Made by a program: the position numbers and the translations under genes | Part shown: one piece after another, positions 54,109 through 64,000 of the stretch | Layout of the letters: the number at the start of each line of letters is the position of its first letter | How positions within the stretch are numbered: position 1 is the first letter of the stretch | Notes under the pieces: generated by a model | What the model was told of the DNA's origin: nothing | Seen by the model: the letters and a program-made list of their open reading frames with translations, nothing else | Databases searched by the model: none | Assembly (NCBI RefSeq): GCF_900105495.1 | Contig: NZ_FNTF01000002.1 | Location: 471,501-535,500, forward strand | Direction of reading: 5' to 3' | From: Pseudomonas frederiksbergensis | GTDB lineage: Bacteria > Pseudomonadota > Gammaproteobacteria > Pseudomonadales > Pseudomonadaceae | Length of the DNA stretch: 64,000 nucleotides

Positions 54109-55272
54109 TCAGGCCTTGGCCCGGCTTTCCAGGACTTCAACGGCCGGCAGCACCTTGCCTTCGACGAACTCGAGGAACGCGCCGCCACCGGTAGAAATGT
54201 AGGAGATCTGATCGGCAACGCCATATTTATCGATGGCGGCCAGGGTGTCGCCGCCGCCAGCGATGGAGAACGCCGAGCTTTCTGCGATGGCCTGGGCCAG
54301 GACTTTGGTGCCGTTACCGAACTGGTCGAATTCGAACACGCCCACCGGGCCGTTCCACAGGATGGTCTTGGACGACTTCAGCAACTCGGCGAAATTCGCC
54401 GCGGTCTGCGGGCCGATGTCCAGGATCATGTCGTCTGCGGCCACGTCGGCAATCAGCTTGACGGTCGCGGTGGCGGTTTCAGCGAATTCCTTGGCAACCA
54501 CGACATCGACCGGCAGCGGCACGCTGACCTTGGCGGCGATGGCGCGAGCGGTGTCCAGCAGGTCCGGCTCGTACAGGGATTTGCCGACCGGGTGACCGGC
54601 AGCGGCCAGGAAGGTGTTGGCAATGCCGCCGCCGACGATCAGCTGGTTGCAGATCTGGCTCAGGCTGTTCAGCACGTCGAGTTTGGTCGAGACCTTGGAG
54701 CCGGCAACAATCGCCGCCATTGGTTGGGCCGGAGCGCCGAGGGCTTTGCCCAGTGCGTCCAGTTCGGCAGCCAGCAATGGGCCAGCAGCGGCGACTTTGG
54801 CGAACTTGGCCACGCCATGGGTCGAACCCTCGGCGCGGTGAGCGGTGCCGAAGGCATCCATCACGAACACGTCGCACAGGGCGGCGTATTGCTGGGCCAG
54901 TTCGTCAGCGTTTTTTTTCTCGCCCTTGTTGAAGCGCACGTTTTCGAACAGCACGATGTCGCCGGCCTTCACGTCAACGCCGTTCAGGTAATCGGCCACC
55001 AGTGGCACTTCACGCCCCAGAGCCTTGCTCAGGTAGTCAGCGACTGGCTTGAGGCTGTTCTCGGCCGAGAACTCGCCTTCGGTCGGACGGCCAAGGTGCG
55101 AGCAGACCATCACGGCCGCGCCTTTTTCCAGGGCCAGCTTGATGGTCGGCAGCGAAGCCAGGATTCGCGCATCGCTGGTGACTACACCGTCCTTGACTGG
55201 GACGTTGAGGTCTTCGCGGATCAGTACGCGCTTACCTTGCAGATCGAGGTCGGTCATCTTCAACACGGTCAT
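54109..55272 (-). CDS. pgk: Phosphoglycerate kinase
   Basis: A 387-residue phosphoglycerate kinase linking 1,3-bisphosphoglycerate and 3-phosphoglycerate. N-terminal [20 protein letters not shown] near residue 60 and the C-terminal nucleotide region [29 protein letters not shown] are typical. The start at 55272 gives the family N-terminus and lies 12 bases after the epd stop; a start three codons earlier is possible. Probably cotranscribed with epd. Confidence 0.96.
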   Translation of the reverse strand: MTVLKMTDLDLQGKRVLIREDLNVPVKDGVVTSDARILASLPTIKLALEKGAAVMVCSHLGRPTEGEFSAENSLKPVADYLSKALGREVPLVADYLNGVDVKAGDIVLFENVRFNKGEKKNADELAQQYAALCDVFVMDAFGTAHRAEGSTHGVAKFAKVAAAGPLLAAELDALGKALGAPAQPMAAIVAGSKVSTKLDVLNSLSQICNQLIVGGGIANTFLAAAGHPVGKSLYEPDLLDTARAIAAKVSVPLPVDVVVAKEFAETATATVKLIADVAADDMILDIGPQTAANFAELLKSSKTILWNGPVGVFEFDQFGNGTKVLAQAIAESSAFSIAGGGDTLAAIDKYGVADQISYISTGGGAFLEFVEGKVLPAVEVLESRAKA

Positions 55273-55284
55273 GGGTCGCATTTC

Positions 55285-56337
55285 CTACTGTTTTGGAGAG
55301 GCAGCTGTTTGCAGATAATGTTCTGCAACATCCAGCATTCGGTTGGCAAAACCCCATTCGTTGTCGAACCAGGCCAGGATGTTCACCAGCCGTGGGCCGG
55401 AAACTCGGGTCTGACTGGCATCGACGATGGCCGAATGTGGGTCATGGTTGAAATCACAACTGGCGTGAGGCAACTCGGTGTAGGCCAGAAGGCCTTTGAG
55501 CGGGCCATGGGTGGCGGCCTCGCGCAGAATCCGGTTGACCTCGGTGGCGTCGGTATCGCTTACGGTCTGCATCGTAATGTCGAGGCAAGACACGTTAACC
55601 GTCGGCACCCGCACGGCTTTGGCCTGAATTCTGCCGGCAAGTTCCGGCAACAGGCGCTCGATGCCACGCGCCAGACCAGTGGACACCGGAATTACCGACT
55701 GAAACGCCGAACGGGTGCGGCGCAGGTCTTCGTGGTGATAGGCATCGATCACTGGCTGATCGTTCATCGCCGAGTGAATGGTGGTGATCGACACGTATTC
55801 CAGACCAATGGCCTGATCCAGCAGGCGCAACAGCGGCACGCCGCAATTGGTGGTGCAGGACGCGTTGGACACCAGCAACTCGTCGCCGGTCAGGCAATCC
55901 TGATTCACGCCGTAGACGATGGTGGCGTCGACATCCGCTTCGCTGGCCATCGGCTGGGAAAACAGCACGCGCGGCGCACCGGCGTCGAGGAAACGCTGGC
56001 CGTCTTCACGAGTGTGGTAAGCGCCGGAGCACTCCAGCACCAGATCGACGTCCAGCGACGCCCAATCGATGCCTTCAGGAGTGGCACTGCGCAAGACCTT
56101 CACGCAGTCGCCATTAATATGCAGACAATCGCCCTCGACCCTCACTTCCCCGGGAAACCGCCCGTGAGTGGAGTCGAAACGTGTCAGGTATTCGATGCTG
56201 GCCATGTCCGCCAGATCGTTGATCGCAACAATTTCAAACCCGGCCTTATCGCCTCGCTCAAACAACGCACGCAAGACGCAACGACCAATCCGGCCGTAGC
56301 CGTTGAGTGCAACTTTGTAAGGACGCGGTTGAGGCAT
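55285..56337 (-). CDS. epd: Erythrose-4-phosphate dehydrogenase
   Basis: A 350-residue GAPDH-family enzyme. The NAD motif is NGYGRIGRCVLRA at the N-terminus; the catalytic cysteine is in SNASCTTNC near residue 155. The variant of the usual loop and the operon place (tkt-epd-pgk) favour Epd, which feeds pyridoxal phosphate synthesis, over glycolytic GAPDH. GAGAACCCC precedes the start. A REP pair lies between tkt and epd. Confidence 0.88.
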   Translation of the reverse strand: MPQPRPYKVALNGYGRIGRCVLRALFERGDKAGFEIVAINDLADMASIEYLTRFDSTHGRFPGEVRVEGDCLHINGDCVKVLRSATPEGIDWASLDVDLVLECSGAYHTREDGQRFLDAGAPRVLFSQPMASEADVDATIVYGVNQDCLTGDELLVSNASCTTNCGVPLLRLLDQAIGLEYVSITTIHSAMNDQPVIDAYHHEDLRRTRSAFQSVIPVSTGLARGIERLLPELAGRIQAKAVRVPTVNVSCLDITMQTVSDTDATEVNRILREAATHGPLKGLLAYTELPHASCDFNHDPHSAIVDASQTRVSGPRLVNILAWFDNEWGFANRMLDVAEHYLQTAASPKQ

Positions 56338-56391
56338 GGGGTTCTCGATTACCGTGGTGAATCCGTCATTGCAGCGTTGAATGTTCCATCG

Positions 56392-56460
56392 TCATCGCGA
56401 GCAGGCTCGCTCCCACATGGACGGTGTAGATCCCTGTGGGAGCGAGCCTGCTCGCGATAG
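56392..56460. repeat. REP pair between tkt and epd
   Basis: Two closely spaced inverted copies with about 25 bases between them. Confidence 0.9.
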
Positions 56461-56488
56461 CGTCAGATCAGACGATACATTTTCTGGA

Positions 56489-58486
56489 TCAGTCTTCCAG
56501 CAGCTCTTCAGCCTGACCCAGGATGTTTTCCAGGGTGAAGCCGAACTCTTCGAACAAGGCTGGCGCAGGCGCCGACTCGCCGTAGGTGGTCATGCCGATC
56601 ACGCGACCTTCCAGGCCCACGTACTTGTACCAGTAGTCCGCGTGGGCGGCTTCGATGGCGATACGGGCGCTGACTTGCAACGGCAGGACTGCTTGCTTGT
56701 AACCGGCGTCCTGAGCATCGAACACGCTGGTGCAAGGCATCGAAACAACCCGCACTTTGCGACCTTGCTCGGTCAGCTTGTCGTAGGCCTGAACGGCCAG
56801 ACCGACTTCCGAACCGGTGGAGATCAGGATCAGCTCAGGCTCGCCCTCGCAATCCTTCAACACGTAACCGCCACGGGCGATGTCGGCGATCTGGAACGCA
56901 TTGCGGGTTTGGTGCTGCAGGTTCTGACGCGAGAAGATCAGCGCCGAAGGGCCGTCCTTGCGTTCCAGCGCCATTTTCCAGCACACCGCCGATTCAACGG
57001 CATCGGCTGGGCGCCAGGTGTCGAGGTTCGGCGTGCTGCGCAGGCTGGTCAGTTGCTCGATCGGCTGGTGAGTCGGGCCGTCTTCGCCCAGACCGATGGA
57101 GTCGTGGGTGTAGACGAACACGACACGCTGCTTCATCAGCGAGGCCATGCGCACGGCGTTGCGGGCGTATTCCATGAACATCAGGAAGGTCGCGCCGTAA
57201 GGCACCAGGCCGCCGTGCAGGGTCACGCCGTTCATGATCGCGCTCATGCCGAACTCGCGAACGCCGTAGTACATGTAGTTGCCGCTGGCGTCTTCAGCCG
57301 TAACACCTTTGCAACCTTTCCACAGGGTCAGGTTGGAACCGGCCAGGTCAGCGGAGCCGCCCAGCAGTTCAGGCAACAGCGGGCCGTAGGCATTCAATGC
57401 ATTCTGGCTGGCCTTACGGCTGGCGATGGTTTCGCCCTTGGCGGCGACTTCAGCAATATAAGCATCGGCTTGTTCAGCGAAGTCTTCCGGCAGTTCGCCG
57501 CTCAGGCGACGAATCAGCTCGTTGGCCAGTTCAGGGAAGGCAGCGGAGTAGGCCGCGAAACGCTGATCCCATTCGGCTTCGGCCGCGCGACCGGTTTCCT
57601 TGGCGTCCCACTCGGCGTAGATATCGGCCGGGATTTCGAACGGACCGTGATTCCATTTCAGCGCAGCACGGGTCAGAGCGATTTCCGCGTCACCCAACGG
57701 GGCGCCGTGGCAGTCTTCCTTGCCTTGCTTGTTCGGCGAACCGAAACCGATGGTGGTCTTGCAGCAGATCAGGGTTGGCTGATCGCTTTTGCGCGCCGTT
57801 TCGATCGCGATCTTGATCTCTTCAGGGTCGTGACCGTCGACGTTGCGGATCACCAGCCAGTTATAGGCTTCGAAACGCTTGGGCGTGTCGTCGGTGAACC
57901 AGCCTTCGACTTCGCCGTCGATGGAAATGCCGTTGTCGTCGTAGAAGGCGATCAGCTTGTTCAAGCCCAAAGTACCGGCCAGGGAGCCGACTTCGTGGGA
58001 AATGCCTTCCATCATGCAGCCATCACCCAGGAACACGTAGGTGTGGTGATCGACAATGTTGTGGCCCGGACGGTTGAACTGCGCCGCCAGGACTTTTTCT
58101 GCCAGGGCAAAACCCACGGCGTTGGCCAGGCCTTGGCCCAGTGGACCGGTGGTGGTTTCAACGCCTGGGGTGTAGCCGAATTCCGGGTGACCCGGGGTAC
58201 GGCTGTGCAGCTGGCGGAAGTTCTTCAGGTCTTCGATCGACAGATCGTAGCCGGTCAGGTGCAGCAGCGAGTAGATCAACATCGAGCCGTGACCGTTGGA
58301 CAGCACGAAGCGGTCACGGTCGGCGAACGATGGATTGCTCGGGTTGTGCTTCAGGTAGTCACGCCAAAGTACTTCGGCGATATCCGCCATACCCATAGGG
58401 GCACCGGGATGGCCGCTGTTGGCTTTTTGCACGGCATCCATGCTGAGGGCACGAATGGCGTTGGCACGCTCACGACGGCTGGGCAT
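56489..58486 (-). CDS. tkt: Transketolase
   Basis: A 665-residue thiamine diphosphate enzyme of the pentose phosphate pathway. The N-terminal domain shows [17 protein letters not shown] near residue 25 and the diphosphate-binding [18 protein letters not shown] near residue 155. The pyrimidine domain has [18 protein letters not shown] and [21 protein letters not shown]. The start at 58486 follows AGGAGAACAG. It is divergent from the ArsR-methyltransferase gene. Confidence 0.96.
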   Translation of the reverse strand: MPSRRERANAIRALSMDAVQKANSGHPGAPMGMADIAEVLWRDYLKHNPSNPSFADRDRFVLSNGHGSMLIYSLLHLTGYDLSIEDLKNFRQLHSRTPGHPEFGYTPGVETTTGPLGQGLANAVGFALAEKVLAAQFNRPGHNIVDHHTYVFLGDGCMMEGISHEVGSLAGTLGLNKLIAFYDDNGISIDGEVEGWFTDDTPKRFEAYNWLVIRNVDGHDPEEIKIAIETARKSDQPTLICCKTTIGFGSPNKQGKEDCHGAPLGDAEIALTRAALKWNHGPFEIPADIYAEWDAKETGRAAEAEWDQRFAAYSAAFPELANELIRRLSGELPEDFAEQADAYIAEVAAKGETIASRKASQNALNAYGPLLPELLGGSADLAGSNLTLWKGCKGVTAEDASGNYMYYGVREFGMSAIMNGVTLHGGLVPYGATFLMFMEYARNAVRMASLMKQRVVFVYTHDSIGLGEDGPTHQPIEQLTSLRSTPNLDTWRPADAVESAVCWKMALERKDGPSALIFSRQNLQHQTRNAFQIADIARGGYVLKDCEGEPELILISTGSEVGLAVQAYDKLTEQGRKVRVVSMPCTSVFDAQDAGYKQAVLPLQVSARIAIEAAHADYWYKYVGLEGRVIGMTTYGESAPAPALFEEFGFTLENILGQAEELLED

Positions 58487-58691
58487 CGCTGTTCTCCTGC
58501 GGATATTGAATCGAGAGTGAATAAAACGAAACGGAAAAAAGGCGAGCATTTTCCCTCACCCACCCGCCTCGGGGCAATGACAGATAGTCATCTGAAGGCG
58601 TTTTTCCGGTGGATAAAGTCGCATTCGCCTGGTGAAACCTTTCCGCTGACGATTTGTAGAGTGACCCTTTCCCTGAGAAGTGCCATCTATC

Positions 58692-58721
58692 GAGCAATAT
58701 CAAAACTTTTTGATATTGCTC
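58692..58721. promoter_or_regulatory. Perfect 14+14 palindrome, probable operator of the ArsR-type regulator
   Basis: GAGCAATATCAAAA and its complement face each other across two bases (58692-58705, 58708-58721). It lies 39 bases before the regulator start and between the regulator and tkt. Long AT-centred palindromes like this are typical ArsR-family sites, so autoregulation and control of metK are likely. Confidence 0.75.
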
Positions 58722-58750
58722 TTGCGGTGTTTTCTGACCGTCACTAGACT
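58722..58750 (+). promoter_or_regulatory. Candidate promoter placing the start site near the first codon
   Basis: TTGCGG (58722-58727) and TAGACT (58745-58750) are 17 bases apart, abutting the palindrome. The start site would fall at about 58757, three bases before the ATG at 58760, and no Shine-Dalgarno is visible. Confidence 0.45.
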
Positions 58751-58759
58751 GCTGGCCTT

Positions 58760-59755
58760 ATGAATTTACCTGCGCCTTCCATTCGACATGACGATTGCGA
58801 TGAGCTGGCGGCCCTGTGCAAGGCCGGCGGCGATCCTCTGCGGCTGAATGTATTGCGCGCGCTGGCCAACGATTCGTTTGGCGTACTGGAACTGGCGCAG
58901 ATCTTCGGCATCGGCCAGTCCGGCATGAGTCACCACCTCAAGGTATTGGCCCAGGCCGACCTCGTGGCGACGCGCCGTGAAGGCAACGCGATTTTCTACC
59001 GTCGCGCCCTGCCCCACACCGACCTGTTGGGCGGCAAGCTGCATGCCGCGCTACTGGAAGAAGTGGACAACCTGACCCTGCCTGCCGAAGTGCAGTCGCG
59101 GATCGGTCAGGTCCATGGGCAACGCGCGGCGGCCAGCCAGGATTTTTTCTCACGGGTCGCAGAGAAGTTTCGCGCCCAGCAAGACTTGATCGCCGGCCTG
59201 CCGCAATACCGCGAAAGCGTGCTGGCATTGCTCGACAAGCTGAGTTTCGGCGAAGGCGCCACAGCCATCGAAGTCGGCCCCGGCGACGGTGCGTTTCTGC
59301 CGGAACTGGCGCGCCGCTTCACCCAGGTCACGGCGCTGGACAACAGCCCGGCGATGCTCGAACTGGCGCGTCAGGTTTGCGAACGTGAAACGCTGGCTAA
59401 CGTCAGCCTGCAACTGGCCGATGCATTGAATGGCGTAAGCCTTCAGGCCGATTGCGTTGTACTGAACATGGTGCTGCACCATTTCGCCGCGCCGGCCGAA
59501 GCACTCAAGCACATGGCCAACTTGCTGCAACCGGGCGGCAGTCTGCTCGTGACAGAGTTATGTAGCCACAACCAGAGTTGGGCCAGGGAGGCCTGCGGTG
59601 ATCTATGGTTGGGGTTTGAACAGGACGATTTGGCCCGTTGGGCCACCGCTGCGGGACTCGCTCCCGGGGAAAGCCTCTATATCGGCTTACGTAATGGTTT
59701 CCAGATCCAGGTCCGCCATTTTCAGCGACCGGCTGGCGACACTCACCATCGGTAA
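58760..59755 (+). CDS. ArsR-type regulator fused to a SAM-dependent methyltransferase domain
   Basis: A 331-residue protein. Residues 20-100 form a winged helix (DPLRLNVLRALANDSFGVLELAQIFGIGQSGMSHHLKVL); residues 150-310 form a class I methyltransferase fold with motif I VGPGDGAFLPEL near residue 172 and LNMVLHHFAAPAEALKHMA as motif IV region. It lies 18 bases upstream of metK in the same direction. A regulator that senses SAM or SAH through its methyltransferase domain is the natural guess: ArsR-type SahR controls SAM-cycle genes in other proteobacteria. Whether the domain still methylates is unclear. Confidence 0.86.
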   Translation: MNLPAPSIRHDDCDELAALCKAGGDPLRLNVLRALANDSFGVLELAQIFGIGQSGMSHHLKVLAQADLVATRREGNAIFYRRALPHTDLLGGKLHAALLEEVDNLTLPAEVQSRIGQVHGQRAAASQDFFSRVAEKFRAQQDLIAGLPQYRESVLALLDKLSFGEGATAIEVGPGDGAFLPELARRFTQVTALDNSPAMLELARQVCERETLANVSLQLADALNGVSLQADCVVLNMVLHHFAAPAEALKHMANLLQPGGSLLVTELCSHNQSWAREACGDLWLGFEQDDLARWATAAGLAPGESLYIGLRNGFQIQVRHFQRPAGDTHHR

Positions 59756-59773
59756 ATTCAGGAAAAAATCGAG

Positions 59774-60964
<1,191 letters not shown>

Positions 60965-60987
60965 GACTTCCCCGGCGGTACCAAAAG

Positions 60988-61017
60988 CCCTGCACGGTTC
61001 GCCGTGCGGGGTTTTTA
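60988..61017 (+). terminator. Intrinsic terminator after metK
   Basis: CCCTGCACGG and CCGTGCGGGG pair around TTCG (one G-U), followed by GTTTTTATT. Confidence 0.92.
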
Positions 61018-61036
61018 TTGCGTGAAAATCGAAAGA

Positions 61037-61108
61037 TCGCAGCCTCGTTTCACTCGACAGCTGCTACAGGGATTTGTGTAGCAGCTGTCGAGTGAAACGA
61101 GGCTGCGA
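61037..61108. repeat. Perfect 32 bp inverted repeat
   Basis: Arms 61037-61068 and 61077-61108 are exact complements separated by eight bases (core GCAGCCTCGTTTCACTCGAC). Same general family as 12921 and 50678 (GTAGCAGCTG), but much longer and without a mismatch. It lies between metK and ligB. Confidence 0.92.
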
Positions 61109-61185
61109 CCTCTTGATCTTCCTGTCTCTCGAAACACACCGAAAAACATCCTCGCTAACGACGCCCGAAAGCTGACTAACCTTGA

Positions 61186-62889
<1,704 letters not shown>

Positions 62890-62986
62890 CCGCCGGCGAT
62901 GCCCGCCCCCGGGAACCCAATGGTACCGCCGGGCTCAAACACCCCATCGCCATATCGACCCGATCGCTTTTTCACACGGAGCTTTT

Positions 62987-63382
62987 ATGAAATTTCTTTC
63001 ACCGCTCGCCCTGTTGACCCTTTGCAGCGTGCTGGCCACTCCGCTGATGGCCGCCGAAGAAGCTCCGGGCCTGACCGGCTGCGCCGCAAAGAAGCAGGGC
63101 ATCATCAATCAGATCGAACTGGCCAAGTCTCACGGTAACGCCGACCAGCAGGCAGGCCTTGAAACAGCCTTGAGCGAAGTCACTGCTCATTGCACCGATG
63201 CTTCCCTGAAGAAAGAACGGGAGAACAAGGTGCTCGACGCCAAGCACGAAGTCAGCCAGCGTCAGGCTGACTTGGACAAGGCCATGAAGAAAGGTGACGC
63301 CGAGAAGATCAACAAACGCAAAGACAAACTCGCCGAGTCCCGCAAGGAATTGCAGGAAGCACTCGATGAGCTGGATAAGTAA
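62987..63382 (+). CDS. DUF1090 periplasmic protein
   Basis: A 131-residue exported protein. The signal peptide ends TPLMA|AEEAPG (residue 22-23). The mature protein has two cysteines (LTGCAAKK, AHCTDA) and then a long charged coiled-coil helix (KERENKVLDAKHEVSQRQADL to the end), typical of DUF1090. GGAG precedes the ATG at 62987. Function unknown. Confidence 0.88.
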   Translation: MKFLSPLALLTLCSVLATPLMAAEEAPGLTGCAAKKQGIINQIELAKSHGNADQQAGLETALSEVTAHCTDASLKKERENKVLDAKHEVSQRQADLDKAMKKGDAEKINKRKDKLAESRKELQEALDELDK

Positions 63383-63398
63383 GGATCAGTTCAGCACT

Positions 63399-63500
63399 GA
63401 TCGTTCCCACGCTCTGCGTGGGAATGCAGCCCGTGACGCTCCGCGTCACTGGACGCGGAGCGTCCCTAGAGGCATTCCCACGCAGAGCGTGGGAACGATC
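63399..63500. repeat. GATCGTTCCCACGC-type repeat
   Basis: About 102 bp, slightly shorter than the other copies, between the convergent DUF1090 and cytochrome genes. Confidence 0.92.
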
Positions 63501-63514
63501 GATGAGCTCAGGAA

Positions 63515-63964
63515 TCAATGATCCCGAAATTCTTTATGGCAAGCACTGCACGCATCTTCGACCTTCTGCACCGCTGGCCCAAGGTTACTGGCCTTGTAGG
63601 GCTGAACCTTGCTGACAACCACCAATTCACCGGTGGCGGCTTCAAGGGTGCGGGCCATGTCCTGGAACTGTTCCTGTTTCTGCCAGACATCGCTCTTGGC
63701 GCTGGTGTGATCTTCTTCGCGCAGCTGCGGAAAATGTTTCCAGGGTTCACGGGACAATGCATCAAGCTTCACGGCACCGTCAGCGAATTTCGGACCATCA
63801 AACGGGATGCGACCACGCAACATGCCGCCCAGGTCTTCGCCGGTCTTGAGCATCTGCTTGAAGATTGCCTTACGCTGACCCAGCGGCGAGTTGGGGTCGA
63901 CCCCACCACAGGCGGACAACGTCAGGCAGGCCAGCAATACAACAGAAAGTCTTTTAAGAGTCAT
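63515..63964 (-). CDS. Cytochrome c'-type lipoprotein
   Basis: A 149-residue protein with a lipobox signal (MTLKRLSVVLLACLTLSAC, cysteine at 19) and a C-terminal haem motif CSACHKEFRDH, as in class II cytochromes c (c'/c-556), whose haem-binding site is near the C-terminus of a four-helix bundle. It is probably anchored to the periplasmic face of a membrane. No redox partner is adjacent. No clear ribosome site is visible before the ATG at 63964. Confidence 0.88.
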   Translation of the reverse strand: MTLKRLSVVLLACLTLSACGGVDPNSPLGQRKAIFKQMLKTGEDLGGMLRGRIPFDGPKFADGAVKLDALSREPWKHFPQLREEDHTSAKSDVWQKQEQFQDMARTLEAATGELVVVSKVQPYKASNLGPAVQKVEDACSACHKEFRDH

Positions 63965-64000
63965 GGTGGTTTCAGGTCACGGGAACGGCGGCCAGTATCC

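Overview
The window is a GC-rich chromosomal segment of a Pseudomonas, most likely of the P. fluorescens group. The evidence is gene content and order (gbcAB, dgcAB-etfAB, cdhR/caiX-cdhCAB, gbdR, sdaB, cbcXWV, betTIBA, then fba-pgk-epd-tkt and metK), together with dense Pseudomonas REP-type repeats that fill most gaps between genes. I see no tRNA, rRNA, CRISPR array, prophage or complete insertion sequence.

Region 1 (1-35161) is a nearly complete island for quaternary amines. From left to right it holds the 3' part of a threonine aldolase, an SDR oxidoreductase, the divergent glycine betaine monooxygenase genes gbcB/gbcA, and a dimethylglycine operon (dipeptidase, DUF5943 gene, dgcA, dgcB, etfA, etfB). 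The carnitine regulator cdhR lies opposite caiX-cdhC-cdhA-cdhB and a gamma-butyrobetaine dioxygenase. The master regulator gbdR, serine dehydratase sdaB, the choline/betaine ABC importer cbcXWV, the choline transporter betT, and betI-betB-betA follow. Together these import choline, carnitine and betaines, convert choline, carnitine and gamma-butyrobetaine to glycine betaine, strip methyl groups to sarcosine, and, once glycine has become serine, deaminate serine to pyruvate. Sarcosine oxidase is not in the window.

Region 2 (35428-50624) is ordinary accessory and housekeeping DNA: a second TldD/TldE-type pair, an MFS drug exporter, DbpA helicase, a YhiN-type flavoprotein, a YccS-type membrane protein, a periplasmic binding protein, ElaA, a winged-helix protein, a YgjP-type metalloprotease, a REC-PAS-GGDEF-EAL protein and a PL7 alginate lyase. 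Region 3 (50625-52250) is a small non-coding and AT-rich patch with a highly structured probable RNA element, a three-codon ORF and two short orphan genes. Region 4 (52270-63964) is core metabolism: fba, two lipoproteins, pgk, epd and tkt on the minus strand, divergent from an ArsR-methyltransferase regulator and metK, followed by ligB, a DUF1090 gene and a cytochrome c'-like gene.

The best leads are four. (i) A locus of four perfect DnaA boxes sits in ~180 bp degenerate tandem repeats between two convergent genes (about 4800-5400), far from any dnaA/rpmH context. (ii) The structured element at 50950-51213 has two separate hairpins that carry the same eight-base loop, ahead of a three-codon ORF and a gene without a Shine-Dalgarno. 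(iii) A direct-repeat motif, GTCGN-N16-GTCGC with a 21 bp (once 20 bp) period, occurs in the control regions of gbcA, gbcB, the dimethylglycine operon, sdaB/cbcX and caiX, and looks like the common site for the GlxA/AraC-type regulators GbdR and CdhR. (iv) An AT-rich orphan gene sits behind an attenuator-like terminator and between near-identical 15 bp direct repeats.
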